Origin: JAGLON01 sp041394985
GTDB taxonomy: Bacteria; Zixibacteria; MSB-5A5; GN15; JAAZOE01
DNA: 64,000 nt
Assembly: GCA_041394985.1 (NCBI GenBank)
Contig: JAWLBI010000001.1
Coordinates: 1,364,001 to 1,428,000, forward strand
Direction of reading: 5' to 3'
Program-made: the position numbers and the translations under genes
In this document: positions 18,236 through 27,550 of the stretch, in pieces
Position numbering within the stretch: the stretch's first letter is position 1
How the letters are laid out: every line of letters starts with the position of its first letter
Notes under the pieces: generated by a model
What the model was told of the DNA's origin: nothing
Database searches by the model: none
The model's input: only the letters and a program-made list of their open reading frames with translations

Positions 18236-19465
18236 CTAATAATCCAGATGGTTCGCCGTGAGCCACTTCCTCAACCGAGTACCTGTCCAATTAAGCCGTT
18301 CGCATACGGCCTTTTTGGTTTTTAATGCCTTCTTTAGTTCAAAATAATTGATGATTTCTTCAATTTTTGCAGCGCCATCGTCACTCGCTTTTAAATCACA
18401 CTGGAGATTAAACAGGTATAGGGCATTGGCAAATACTTTTGGCAGATTTTTAATTGGGATATCTCCAGAAGAATAGGTTACTAGATCGTCAAAATCCTTC
18501 ACCCATTCACCTGAGTTGATCTTATTACAAATGAGTAGATACTTGTCAACAATATCTCCTTTTATTTGGCCGTTGTTTAACCAATCGTTACTTGCTTCGG
18601 GCTGATGATCAAGATAGTAATTCATACATGCGTCCATATGAAGCACTAAGTGGCCTCCATGGCGTTCAGGTGCCAATATCCCATTGGCAATAAAATCACT
18701 CAATTCTGCAATGTTTCCGAACCATCCATGGTTAAGTATAAATTGTATGGTGTGTCCTGAAATATGAGTGATTTTAATTACAGTATCCTTAATTTGTTGT
18801 TTGATAAGATAGTCCGTAATGAGGCCTAAATCCTTGAGTCTATCACGGAGTGGGGGCATGACAATTACATTTCGTTTGATCCTATTCAGAAAGTCCAAAG
18901 AATAGGTATTATCTTGATGCTTGCCTTGTCGGTAGTCGCCAGATAACTGATTAAAAAGTAATGACTTTAGGTTTGTATCAGATGATGCGAAGATTAACTT
19001 TTTTTTTGTGGCATCATACTCAATCCGATCACTGCCAACTGGCCGAATTTCGCCTTCGCGCAGATATCGCAGGAGATAATTCTGTAATTCTATCGGTGAT
19101 TTGTCTATTTCATCGAGAAAAATCCCACGAGAAGCTGATCGTAGAAGGCCTTTTCTGCCTGAATCGGCTCCGGTAAAGGCTCCTCTCACATGTCCAAAAA
19201 GCTTAGATTCAAGGAGTTCCGGATTTCCTTTGGAGATCGCACAATTCTCGGATATAATCCTGGCATTTGCATAATCCTCGTTTTCACTTAGTAGTAGTTT
19301 TGCAATATATTCCTTACCTGATCCGGATTCGCCAATGATCAATACCGGCGAGATGTTGTATTTCAGATATTTAACGATCCTGTCAACAACATCTTCCATC
19401 GCACCCTCACCATATGTGAGGAGGAATTTTCTTACTAGTTGTTTGAGGACATCATCCGAAGTCAT
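18236..19465 (-). CDS. Sensor-less sigma-54-dependent activator (AAA+)
   Basis: The 409-residue protein is almost only the central domain of a bacterial enhancer-binding protein: Walker A GESGSGKE (45-52), GAFTGA loop (95-100) that contacts sigma-54, and Walker B IFLDEI (115-120). There is no receiver, GAF or PAS domain at the N-terminus, only ~40 residues. The C-terminus (KKALKTKKAVCERLNWTGTRLRKWLTANHLDY) looks like a short HTH. It is divergent from the restriction-modification operon, with about 210 bp between them. A free AAA activator in an R-M neighbourhood suggests control by another protein or by phage cues; that is inference. Confidence 0.8.
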   Translation of the reverse strand: MTSDDVLKQLVRKFLLTYGEGAMEDVVDRIVKYLKYNISPVLIIGESGSGKEYIAKLLLSENEDYANARIISENCAISKGNPELLESKLFGHVRGAFTGADSGRKGLLRSASRGIFLDEIDKSPIELQNYLLRYLREGEIRPVGSDRIEYDATKKKLIFASSDTNLKSLLFNQLSGDYRQGKHQDNTYSLDFLNRIKRNVIVMPPLRDRLKDLGLITDYLIKQQIKDTVIKITHISGHTIQFILNHGWFGNIAELSDFIANGILAPERHGGHLVLHMDACMNYYLDHQPEASNDWLNNGQIKGDIVDKYLLICNKINSGEWVKDFDDLVTYSSGDIPIKNLPKVFANALYLFNLQCDLKASDDGAAKIEEIINYFELKKALKTKKAVCERLNWTGTRLRKWLTANHLDY

Positions 19466-19600
19466 ATTAATAAATTATAAAAATTGCGGTAACATGTAAA
19501 TCCATAAACTCGTCTAAAACTAAAAAAGGAAACTAAAAGCGGACTCTTTTATCCTTGGTTGAAATGCTCTGATTAATTTTCATGATTTAAAGTGTTCTAT

Positions 19601-19628
19601 TTGAGTTCAACAATTATATTGATATAAC
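19601..19628 (+). promoter_or_regulatory. Promoter of the mod-res operon
   Basis: TTGAGT (19601-19606), a 16-bp spacer and TATAAC (19623-19628), about 50 bp ahead of the mod start, make a plausible sigma-70 promoter. I looked for a GG-N10-GC sigma-54 element here and did not find one. Confidence 0.45.
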
Positions 19629-19676
19629 AGGAACATAATATCTCAATTACTTCTATATCCATTGGAGGATGTTCTT

Positions 19677-21767
19677 TTGAGCGATAATGAGCCCGAATAC
19701 GGCCCTGGCAATCCTCATCCGCTTTCCAAAATGAAAACTGAACTTGTCTGGGAAGGCAAATACGATGAATATGGCAATCGGCGCGAGGTTGATATTGCCG
19801 CTTGTGCGATGCCTATGCAACTGATCGAAACGGTCGATCAACCCCGCAGTGAGGCTGTGGCCAATGGGCAATTAAATGCCTTTGAGAAGGAAATGTCTGG
19901 CAAACGCCAGGATGATTTTCGGAATCGTCTGATTTGGGGTGATAATAAGTTGGTCATGGCATCGTTGCTCAAAGATTTCAAGGGCAAGGTAGATCTTATT
20001 TATATCGACCCCCCGTTTGATGTAGGTGCTGATTTTTCAATGGATGTTCCTGTGGGAGACGTAAACGAAAAAACATTCAAGGATCAGTCGACCCTGGAAA
20101 TGGTTGCTTATCGTGATATGTGGGGGCGGGGAACAGATTCATATATACACATAATGTTCGAGCGATTGATTTTGATGAAGGATTTATTAAGTGATAAAGG
20201 CTGTATATTTGTGCATATGGCGCCTACTGTCAGTTCTCATTTCAGGGCCATAATGGATGAAATATTTGGTCTCCTAAATTTCCGTAATGAAATAATTATT
20301 AATAGACCAATATCAAAAAATCTACAGAGGCAATTCCAGACAATTAGTGCTTTGCCACAGGGGCATGATTCTATACTGTGGTATACCTCAAATCCTAATT
20401 TACGATTCAATAATTTACTGATACCCTATCAGAGCAAACACCCAGAAGGATATTGGCACAGATTCTGGAGTGGTGCAGATAGACCGACTATGAGATATGA
20501 GTTATTAGGAGAGCAGCTTACACATGGGCAATGGAAGTGGCAAAAGGATCGTGCGTTTCAAGCAGTTGAGAATTATAAAGAATATTTAAAAAAGGCTAAC
20601 GGGCGCAGTCTTTATCGGTATTGGAAAGATTCTGGACAATGTTTGGAATTTATTAGAAAATCGAGTTCGGGAACTGTTGAGAACTGGTTTCCACCAAAGG
20701 ATGATAAGATAGCCGATACCATCTGGGATGATATAAAAGCCTATGAAAATATTAAGGATTTTCCAACTCAAAAACATAGAGAATTACTGCAAAGGATTAT
20801 AGAATGGGCTTCTGAGAAAGGGAGTACAGTGGCCGATTTCTTTTGCGGATCGGGAACGACTGGTGTTATTGCTGAAGAACTTGGGCGTAAATGGATTATG
20901 TGCGATCTCGGCAGATTCGCAATCCACACAAGCCGAAAAAGAATAATAAATCTTCAAAGGCAATTGTTTGAAGAGGGGAAATCATACAGATCCTTTGATA
21001 TCTATAACCTTGGCAGATATGAGCGACAATGGTGGCAGCAAGAACGCCTTGAAGGCGCGGATGAAGAACATAGGCGAGTTGTTTTAGAATTCTTTAAGGC
21101 AGAAATACTAACCAAAGCACCTTCGCCGCTGATCCATGGCCGTAAAGCAGGAGCCTTTTGCTATGTCGATGATATAGACTCAATATTCACGCGCGAAGAA
21201 GCCAAAGCGGTGGCCAAGGCAGTGGCCCAAGCTGGCGGCAAGGAAGTTTATTGTTTGGCCTGGGAGTTTGAAATGGATCTCCGGCAGTATTGCCTGGCAC
21301 TCGAAGCTGAATTGGATGTCAAACTCAAACTGATTCCCATACCGCGCGAAATAATGGAAAAAAACCGAACTTCACCGCCGCCATTTTTAGAAATGGCAGT
21401 ATTAGAAGCATCTCCCGTTTACAAGAAGACTCCCGACAATCGTCGAGTAGTGGATATTAAACTCAATAAATTCTTGCCATCATTAGCTGAGGTCCCAAGT
21501 AAGGAATTGGCGGCCCTCAAAGAAAGAGCTGTTAAAAGCGGAATGGATTTCATTGATTTTTGGGCAATTGATTTCGAATGGGAGCCTGGCAAGCCCTTTA
21601 ATCACCATTGGCAAGACTATCGGACACGCAAGGACCGCAGCCTGAAGACAATTAGCGATGCCGAACATGAATATCCAAAGAAGGGCAAGTATACTGCCTG
21701 TGTGAAAGTTGTCGACACGTTTGGTTGCGATACTAGTATCACGGTTGAGGTCAAATATGATGGATGA
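19677..21767 (+). CDS. Type III-like adenine DNA methyltransferase (Mod)
   Basis: I choose the TTG at 19677 because GGAGG (19664-19668) lies 8 bp before it; a TTG at 19662 would overlap that site. The ~696-residue protein has motif IV YIDPPF (Asp about 111) ahead of motif I FFCGSGTTG (about 388-396), the beta-class order found in type III Mod subunits. A long middle region probably holds target recognition. The last ~50 residues (DAEHEYPKKGKYTACVKVVD...) resemble a PKD-like beta domain. It would methylate adenine in the sequence that the partner restriction subunit recognises. The stop overlaps the res start by 11 bp. Confidence 0.9.
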   Translation: MSDNEPEYGPGNPHPLSKMKTELVWEGKYDEYGNRREVDIAACAMPMQLIETVDQPRSEAVANGQLNAFEKEMSGKRQDDFRNRLIWGDNKLVMASLLKDFKGKVDLIYIDPPFDVGADFSMDVPVGDVNEKTFKDQSTLEMVAYRDMWGRGTDSYIHIMFERLILMKDLLSDKGCIFVHMAPTVSSHFRAIMDEIFGLLNFRNEIIINRPISKNLQRQFQTISALPQGHDSILWYTSNPNLRFNNLLIPYQSKHPEGYWHRFWSGADRPTMRYELLGEQLTHGQWKWQKDRAFQAVENYKEYLKKANGRSLYRYWKDSGQCLEFIRKSSSGTVENWFPPKDDKIADTIWDDIKAYENIKDFPTQKHRELLQRIIEWASEKGSTVADFFCGSGTTGVIAEELGRKWIMCDLGRFAIHTSRKRIINLQRQLFEEGKSYRSFDIYNLGRYERQWWQQERLEGADEEHRRVVLEFFKAEILTKAPSPLIHGRKAGAFCYVDDIDSIFTREEAKAVAKAVAQAGGKEVYCLAWEFEMDLRQYCLALEAELDVKLKLIPIPREIMEKNRTSPPPFLEMAVLEASPVYKKTPDNRRVVDIKLNKFLPSLAEVPSKELAALKERAVKSGMDFIDFWAIDFEWEPGKPFNHHWQDYRTRKDRSLKTISDAEHEYPKKGKYTACVKVVDTFGCDTSITVEVKYDG

Positions 21768-24700
21768 AAAACTGGCCATAAATGCCGCGGCTCTGGAGCC
21801 ACTTTTTCAGACCTGGGAAGAGCCGATCGCACACCGCGCCAAGGCCGATCAACCCGGCCAACCGGCAAAGGTCATTAAACATAGGCGACCGAGCCAGATC
21901 GTCATTGCCCAGAATCTCAGAAGCGCAGTTAAGGATTGGCGGGAAGCCTATTATGGCAGTGTCAGCGATACGACCAAGCACCTCTTGGAGCATTGGTTTC
22001 ACCGCAGTCATCGCAAGATATCACCTGCCGGTGAAGAGTATGAGTTCAAATACTATTTCTGCCAACGCGAGGCGCTGGAAACCCTAATCTATCTCAAAGA
22101 AGAGCGCGGTCTTCACACATTATCGCAAATAACGGGCGAATTTGGCGGTCCGGATGCCGAAATCGGGGCCTTGGGCATAACCGAGGAAGAAGATGCCTGG
22201 AGCCGATTCGCATTCAAGGTGGCAACCGGAGCGGGCAAAACAAAGATAATGAGCCTGGCAATTGTGTGGAGCTATTTTCACGCACTTCGAGAATCCGATT
22301 CGCCCATGGCGCGGCATTTTGTAGTCGTGGCTCCCAATTTGACCGTATTTGAGCGCCTGAAAGAGGATTTTGTAAACGGCCGTATATTTGACGGTGCCGA
22401 TTGCGATCCACTGATTCCGCCGGAATGGCGAGGCGATTGGAATATGTCGGTAGTCCTTCAGGATGAAGCAAGCGGAGCCTCGACAGGCGGAGTTATCTAT
22501 CTGACAAATATCCATAGGCTTTATGATGCCTCAAAGCGCCGGAAAAAGAAGGATGAAGAATATTTCGATTTCATGGGACCGGCAGTTTCTAAAGGAAGCG
22601 CCCTGGACACGGGAGAGGCATTAAGGGAGAGGATCACAAGCCACCGGAATGTAATGGTCCTGAATGATGAAGCCCACCATGTTTGGGATCCGGATTCTGC
22701 CTGGAACGAGGCCATAGGCTTTTTGCATGAAACGATCCGGAAGAAGACCGGCGGCGGACTGGTTGCCCAGCTTGATTTCAGCGCCACACCGAAGGATAAT
22801 AAGGGCCAGCTTTTCAAACATATCATTTGCGATTCGCCTCTTGGCGAAGCTGTGGATGCGGGAATTGTCAAGACTCCGATTATAGGTAGCGGTGGGAAAC
22901 TTAAAGAACTTCCAAGCGATAATGCAGCTTATAAGTTTGAGCAACATTTACGCCTTGGATACGAACGATGGCGAGAATCAAAGGCTGAGTGGCAGGAATC
23001 CGGCAAAAAATCGCTTATGTTTGTGATGTGCGAAGACACCAAAGCCGCCGATGATATCGCAAGCAGACTAAACACCGATGAGATTTTCAAAGAGCTAAAC
23101 GGCAGGACTATTAACCTCCACACAAATCTAAAAGGGAAAATCAAAAAGAAGGGGCGGGGCAAGGATGCATATGAGGTCTTTGTCGAGAGTGAAAAGGAGA
23201 TAAGCGACGAAGACCTGAAGACACTGAGAAAGCTCAGCCGCGATCTTGATCAGAATTCAAGCCCCTATCAGTGTATTGTCTCAGTTCTAATGCTTCGAGA
23301 GGGCTGGGATGTTAGAAATGTCACGACTATTGTGCCTCTGAGACCATATTCTTCAAAAGCTGATATTTTGCCTGAGCAGACCCTTGGGCGAGGCCTGAGG
23401 CGAATGACTCCGCCAGGACAAGCTCATGAGCTTGTAACAATTGTTGAACATCCGGCATTTGCGGGTCTATATCAAAAAGAATTGGCCCAGGAGGGTTTGC
23501 CGATAGAAATAGTCGATATCAAGAAAGTCCCTCGGACAACGGTATCGATATTTCCGGATCCCTCGAAAGATCATGATAAGCTTGATATCAGGATCCCGCA
23601 ATTGACCGCGGCACACAGGACTATTCCAAAGCTTGAGGGCTTGACAATTGATGAAATTAAGGAAGGCTTTAAACTATATTCGCCGCTGCCAATCGGAGCC
23701 GAAATAAAGACAAAGATCGATTATGAAGGCCGCCATTTAATAACAGAAGAAATTATCGAGAAAATGAAAATCGATCTGCCCCTTCTTGGCACCGGGGCAG
23801 GGGCTATTTCGTTTTATGTGAAAGAACTCGAATATATTTGCAAGCTTAGAGGCACACACTCGGTCTTAGCGCCTCTTGTACAAGAGTTTTTTGAGAAAAT
23901 CCTATTCAATGAGAAATTGACGGTATTCGATCAAAGGCTGGTTAATCGACTTGGAGCTTCAGACGTTCGGGAGCATGTAAGGGCTGTATTTGTGCCTCCC
24001 ATCCGAAAGCATACGGTATCTTCTGAGAAAAGGAAAAAGGTGCCTGGGGATATATCCCTATTTGATTGGAAACCATTCCAGGTCACTCATTCCGAAAATC
24101 GGCCTGTCATTGCGGCTCAGAAGACTCTTTTTAACCTGGTGCCTTGCAATAGATCATTGGAGCTTGGATTCGCCAAGTTCTGTGATTCTGCCTCGGATGT
24201 GACTGCCTTTGCAAAAAACGCGGGGCCACAATCTTTGCGGATCGATTACCTCTCTCAGGGGTCGCGCCTGGCCTTTTATACGCCCGATTTCTTCACCAAG
24301 ACTTCCAAAGGTGACTACTATCTTATTGAGACAAAGGGCAAGGTTGATATTGATGTCGCTGTGAAAGCCAGGGCTGCCATGGCCTGGTGCCAATCTGCCA
24401 CAAATGGCCATAAATGGAACTACCTATTCATTCCTCAGGGGGTGTTTGAGCGATCCGAGGCCGACCGAATTGAGGATCTGGCCAGAGCCTGCCAACCGGC
24501 ATTGAAGGAGCTATTGGCCGAGCTTAATAATCCTCAGGCGGAGCTTTCTCTTTACACAACCGATAAAACCGCCATTGAAACAGGAATCGATCAGTTCCTG
24601 CCTTCTAAAATACTTGTCAAACTCCCATCCAGATATAAGAAGTCTATTGAATCGGCGGTCAACCTTTACTACTTCTTTGAGAAGAAGAAGGGCCAGAATT

Positions 24701-25167
24701 TCGCCCCGGCATTTCAGCCATTATTGGGTGCGATTGATGAGGCCGCCAGGGGATTAATTATAAGGCGATTGCAGGATGATGTCCCGGTCAATCCGGTTCA
24801 AAAGGATGACTTTTTCAGCCCCTATTTTGGCAATATGCCTGCGAAGCAGCAGGGGATTTTGAGGAAAAATGCGGCTAACCTGAAGAAGACCTTAGTCTAT
24901 CGCAGCGGATTGTGGCCTATGGGATTGCTGGCCTTCTGCTTAGATTTCGGACTAAGAGGAGAAAAGGGGTTTTCCGGAGTCCTGGGCTCGATTAAAGACC
25001 ATTTCGGCGGGGAAAGCGACTCTGATCTATATACGAAAGTAGAGCGTGTAAACGCCTTCAGAAATCAATACATCGCACACCCGGAAAAGGAACTCACCGA
25101 TGTCGAAATGGCCAAGGAAGAGTTGGGGTATTGGATTAACGCCATAAATGGAATATTTATAGCATAG
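21757..25167 (+). CDS. Type III-like restriction subunit: SF2 helicase + PD-(D/E)xK nuclease (Res)
   Basis: The start is the ATG at 21757, inside the end of mod, with GAGG 6 bp upstream; a longer reading from 21709 lies wholly within mod. The ~1136-residue protein shows helicase motifs ATGAGKT (156-162), DEAH (304-307), FSATPKDN and QTLGRGLRRM. A nuclease site lies near 843-860 (PDFF ... YLIETKGK: Asp844, Glu858, Lys860). The C-terminal ~200 residues have a helical domain ending in FRNQYIAHPEKELTD. It should translocate on unmodified DNA and cut it, forming an operon and complex with Mod. Exact subtype (EcoP15I-like or a related two-gene family) is not settled. Confidence 0.88.
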   Translation: MMDEKLAINAAALEPLFQTWEEPIAHRAKADQPGQPAKVIKHRRPSQIVIAQNLRSAVKDWREAYYGSVSDTTKHLLEHWFHRSHRKISPAGEEYEFKYYFCQREALETLIYLKEERGLHTLSQITGEFGGPDAEIGALGITEEEDAWSRFAFKVATGAGKTKIMSLAIVWSYFHALRESDSPMARHFVVVAPNLTVFERLKEDFVNGRIFDGADCDPLIPPEWRGDWNMSVVLQDEASGASTGGVIYLTNIHRLYDASKRRKKKDEEYFDFMGPAVSKGSALDTGEALRERITSHRNVMVLNDEAHHVWDPDSAWNEAIGFLHETIRKKTGGGLVAQLDFSATPKDNKGQLFKHIICDSPLGEAVDAGIVKTPIIGSGGKLKELPSDNAAYKFEQHLRLGYERWRESKAEWQESGKKSLMFVMCEDTKAADDIASRLNTDEIFKELNGRTINLHTNLKGKIKKKGRGKDAYEVFVESEKEISDEDLKTLRKLSRDLDQNSSPYQCIVSVLMLREGWDVRNVTTIVPLRPYSSKADILPEQTLGRGLRRMTPPGQAHELVTIVEHPAFAGLYQKELAQEGLPIEIVDIKKVPRTTVSIFPDPSKDHDKLDIRIPQLTAAHRTIPKLEGLTIDEIKEGFKLYSPLPIGAEIKTKIDYEGRHLITEEIIEKMKIDLPLLGTGAGAISFYVKELEYICKLRGTHSVLAPLVQEFFEKILFNEKLTVFDQRLVNRLGASDVREHVRAVFVPPIRKHTVSSEKRKKVPGDISLFDWKPFQVTHSENRPVIAAQKTLFNLVPCNRSLELGFAKFCDSASDVTAFAKNAGPQSLRIDYLSQGSRLAFYTPDFFTKTSKGDYYLIETKGKVDIDVAVKARAAMAWCQSATNGHKWNYLFIPQGVFERSEADRIEDLARACQPALKELLAELNNPQAELSLYTTDKTAIETGIDQFLPSKILVKLPSRYKKSIESAVNLYYFFEKKKGQNFAPAFQPLLGAIDEAARGLIIRRLQDDVPVNPVQKDDFFSPYFGNMPAKQQGILRKNAANLKKTLVYRSGLWPMGLLAFCLDFGLRGEKGFSGVLGSIKDHFGGESDSDLYTKVERVNAFRNQYIAHPEKELTDVEMAKEELGYWINAINGIFIA

Positions 25168-25515
25168 AACTCGGTGCAAAACACGGGATCAGGCACGGGA
25201 AGAGTGACGGGAGCGAGACGGGAATAACACGGGAATACATCCGGAGACCGGTACGGGAGGAAATCGCGGCATTAGCCGGCAAAACAGCAGTATTGTCGGC
25301 AATCTACGAGGATTAGGCGGGCGTTCAGATCAAATGGCGGGAGGTTTCTAGGCAATTCTCAATGATGAACATAGATAAAAATAGCGTAGAACGTGAAAAT
25401 TTGAATAATTACCTGCAAAGATGAAGCTAATTCTCGGTTAATGGAAAGGCGTCTACAAGTTCAAATCAAAGTTTGACAGTCAAAAACAAGTTTTGCTCCC
25501 TACAAGTTAGGATTG
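25168..25515 (+). other. Intergenic region after res, with ACGGGA repeat array
   Basis: No gene is seen in this 348-bp stretch between res and the convergent SpeD-like gene. Its left part carries the phased ACGGGA array described separately; the rest (25260-25515) shows no structure that I can defend. Confidence 0.5.
25183..25258 (+). repeat. Phased ACGGGA array
   Basis: ACGGGA occurs exactly at 25183, 25195, 25207, 25218, 25229 and 25253. A degenerate copy (TCCGGA) at 25240 fills the gap, so seven units recur every 11-13 bp, close to one helical turn. Spacers differ, so this is not a simple tandem duplication or a CRISPR. The array starts 15 bp after the res stop codon. Confidence 0.6.
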
Positions 25516-25914
25516 TCAATCATTCGGTTCTATACGGGCATTCTGGAATATGAACTTTTTGGTTGATAATCCTCGTTCTCGATTTGTTACTAATATATCT
25601 GCGGTTTCAAATTTCCAGTATGAATCCAAAAAGACCATCAATTTATTAAGGTCGTATTCTTTACAGCTATACACATCGAATTGAAGGGATTGATCCGAAT
25701 CGAAATAGTGAAATGCAATATGTGACGTGACTATCCCTACCATGCCGGTGAATCCAAATTTGCCATCAATCGCGATTGGATCAAATATTTTTTTCATTCC
25801 AATTGAGTCGACGAGTTGGTTCAAAAAGTCCGTAATTCCTTGGCATGTTACTTCCGAAGGCAACTTTTTAACTTTAGCATAAATGATTGTATGCTGATGG
25901 ATGATTTTACTCAT
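25516..25914 (-). CDS. SpeD-like (S-adenosylmethionine decarboxylase family) pyruvoyl protein
   Basis: The 132-residue protein aligns by eye with bacterial AdoMetDC along its core: GFTGMVGIVTSHIAFHYF...FDVYSCKEYDLNKLM against the family pattern GVSGVVVISESHLTIHTW...VDLFTCGEDVDPWKA. Ser64 (pyruvoyl precursor), His69 and Cys84 match catalytic Ser63, His68 and Cys83 of the Thermotoga enzyme in spacing. The residue before the cleavage serine is Thr in place of the usual Glu. It may decarboxylate AdoMet for polyamine synthesis, but family members are also known to have become arginine or ornithine decarboxylases. It is the last gene of the ABC importer operon. Confidence 0.65.
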   Translation of the reverse strand: MSKIIHQHTIIYAKVKKLPSEVTCQGITDFLNQLVDSIGMKKIFDPIAIDGKFGFTGMVGIVTSHIAFHYFDSDQSLQFDVYSCKEYDLNKLMVFLDSYWKFETADILVTNRERGLSTKKFIFQNARIEPND

Positions 25915-25917
25915 GAC

Positions 25918-26409
25918 TTACCCATCAATGACTTTGATTTTAGCAATTATTCTCTCTTCGTTAAAATCGCCAATTTTATTCTCATTCCAATATCTTGAAT
26001 ACTCATCAAGACTTAGGTGCTTAAAAAACTGACGAGTTAATCTGATAGCCTTCTCTGTAAATGACTTGGATATTCGGGAAGCATATTCGCATTCAGATAC
26101 AAGATAGAGCCATAGACTGTCGTCAATAACAACTGGAACGTACGGGAATATCATGCAAACAAATGGTTTTACATCTTGAACGGAGCACAAACCTTCGGAT
26201 AAATACGGACATTCACCTCTCTCAAGAAAATAGATATCACCATGCCAATTAAACAGATGATCCGAGCCACTGTGTTCCACTATCCGGGATTTCTCATCAG
26301 CTGTTACCATCGTTCGGCCTTTACAGCACTTACCTTTGCATCCAAATTCCTCAAGGAGACTCATATCTGCGGGAGTTATTCCGCATTGCCATTCAAGGTT
26401 TTGGTCCAT
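25918..26409 (-). CDS. YkgJ-like zinc/iron-chelating cysteine-cluster protein
   Basis: The 163-residue protein has the cysteine pattern of the putative zinc- or iron-chelating family (YkgJ/UPF0153): FGCKGKCCKG near residue 22-31, then GECPYLSEGLCSVQDVKPFVCMIFPY (about 65-90), and one more Cys in SECEYA. The family's biochemical role is not established; metal or cluster binding is assumed from the cysteines. It ends 3 bp before the SpeD-like gene starts, so the two are translated together. Confidence 0.75.
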   Translation of the reverse strand: MDQNLEWQCGITPADMSLLEEFGCKGKCCKGRTMVTADEKSRIVEHSGSDHLFNWHGDIYFLERGECPYLSEGLCSVQDVKPFVCMIFPYVPVVIDDSLWLYLVSECEYASRISKSFTEKAIRLTRQFFKHLSLDEYSRYWNENKIGDFNEERIIAKIKVIDG

Positions 26410-26444
26410 TATTTATCCTCGTAGTTTCTCCAAGACGTTAGACC

Positions 26445-27539
26445 TCATTCAACGCGGCTACCAGATTCGGCGTTAAAGAAATGGCATCGTGACGTTGGAA
26501 TCCACGCAAGTTTCTGATCTGCATCCGGATACTTCCAAGAAAAGGCAATAATCGTCATGTCTTGGCAGTTGAAGTGAATTGCAAAGCCACGTTCAAGCCT
26601 TTCAACCAAATCAATATTCCCTTCTAAAAGCCATCCTTTCTCTTCTCCATTTCGACAAATCTCGCTCAGTAGTTTAATATCATCTGGGCGTATCCCTATT
26701 TTAATTATACCCGATTTCACAGGTATTGTTTCAAAAGCAATTGAATTAGAAGAAGTTACGCAGGAGCCGCTGTCTAGATCGACTAAGATATTATTCTCTG
26801 AAAGCCCTGTAATAGAACCAGATAGAATATTCATAGGAGGTTTGCCAAGAAATTTCGCGACAAAAATATCTTCGGGCTTATTCATTAAACTGTCGGAACT
26901 TCCAACCTGAATGATTCTACCTTCGTTCATTACAGCAATTCGATCCGCAAGTGCAATTGCCTCTTCCTGATCATGGGTTACATACAAAGTTGTAATCCCG
27001 AGTTCACGTTGTATTTTTTTAATTTCCGCTCGTGCTCTAAGTCGTAGTTGTGCATCAAGATTGCTTAAAGGTTCATCCAATAAGAAAACCGATGGCTCGC
27101 GCACTAAGGCTCGTGCCAATGCCACACGCTGGGACTCACCACCACTTAGGTTTCGTATTTTGCGATTAAGTAAATGTTTAATTTTCAATAGATTACATAC
27201 CCAATTTACCTTGTATTCAATTTCCTGTTTTTTCATTTTTCTCAATTTTAACGGATAAGCTATGTTACCACGAACCGAGCGGTGAGGATAAAGAGCCATA
27301 CTCTGAAATACCATGGCAACATTACGCTTTTGCGGACTAAGTGACGTCCATGATGATTTACTTACCCAGATTTCGCCAGAGTGAGATGTTTCAAGGCCGG
27401 CGATAATTCTTAAAAATGTAGTTTTACCACATCCCGATGGACCAAGTATAACCAGAAACTCACCCTCATTGATATCAAGACTGCAATTATTAACAGCCTT
27501 GATTGAACCGAAACTTTTTGATATCCCCGATATTTGCAT
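26445..27539 (-). CDS. ABC importer ATPase (MalK/UgpC type)
   Basis: The 364-residue protein has Walker A GPSGCGKTT (about 33-41), signature LSGGESQRVALARAL, Walker B VFLLDEPLSNLDAQLR and switch histidine TLYVTHDQEE. A C-terminal ~130-residue TOBE/OB region is typical of CUT1-family sugar importer ATPases. It should energise the two permeases encoded upstream at 28617-30325. A membrane protein of unknown role sits between them. Confidence 0.92.
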   Translation of the reverse strand: MQISGISKSFGSIKAVNNCSLDINEGEFLVILGPSGCGKTTFLRIIAGLETSHSGEIWVSKSSWTSLSPQKRNVAMVFQSMALYPHRSVRGNIAYPLKLRKMKKQEIEYKVNWVCNLLKIKHLLNRKIRNLSGGESQRVALARALVREPSVFLLDEPLSNLDAQLRLRARAEIKKIQRELGITTLYVTHDQEEAIALADRIAVMNEGRIIQVGSSDSLMNKPEDIFVAKFLGKPPMNILSGSITGLSENNILVDLDSGSCVTSSNSIAFETIPVKSGIIKIGIRPDDIKLLSEICRNGEEKGWLLEGNIDLVERLERGFAIHFNCQDMTIIAFSWKYPDADQKLAWIPTSRCHFFNAESGSRVE

Positions 27540-27550
27540 ACTAAAGTATA

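Noticed and set aside
19466..19676. Sigma-54 promoter for mod-res driven by the divergent activator
   Set aside because: No GG-N10-GC element was found; the best promoter is sigma-70-like.
25183..25258. ACGGGA array as a CRISPR
   Set aside because: Units are 6 bp with 5-7 bp spacers, far below CRISPR sizes, and no cas gene is present.
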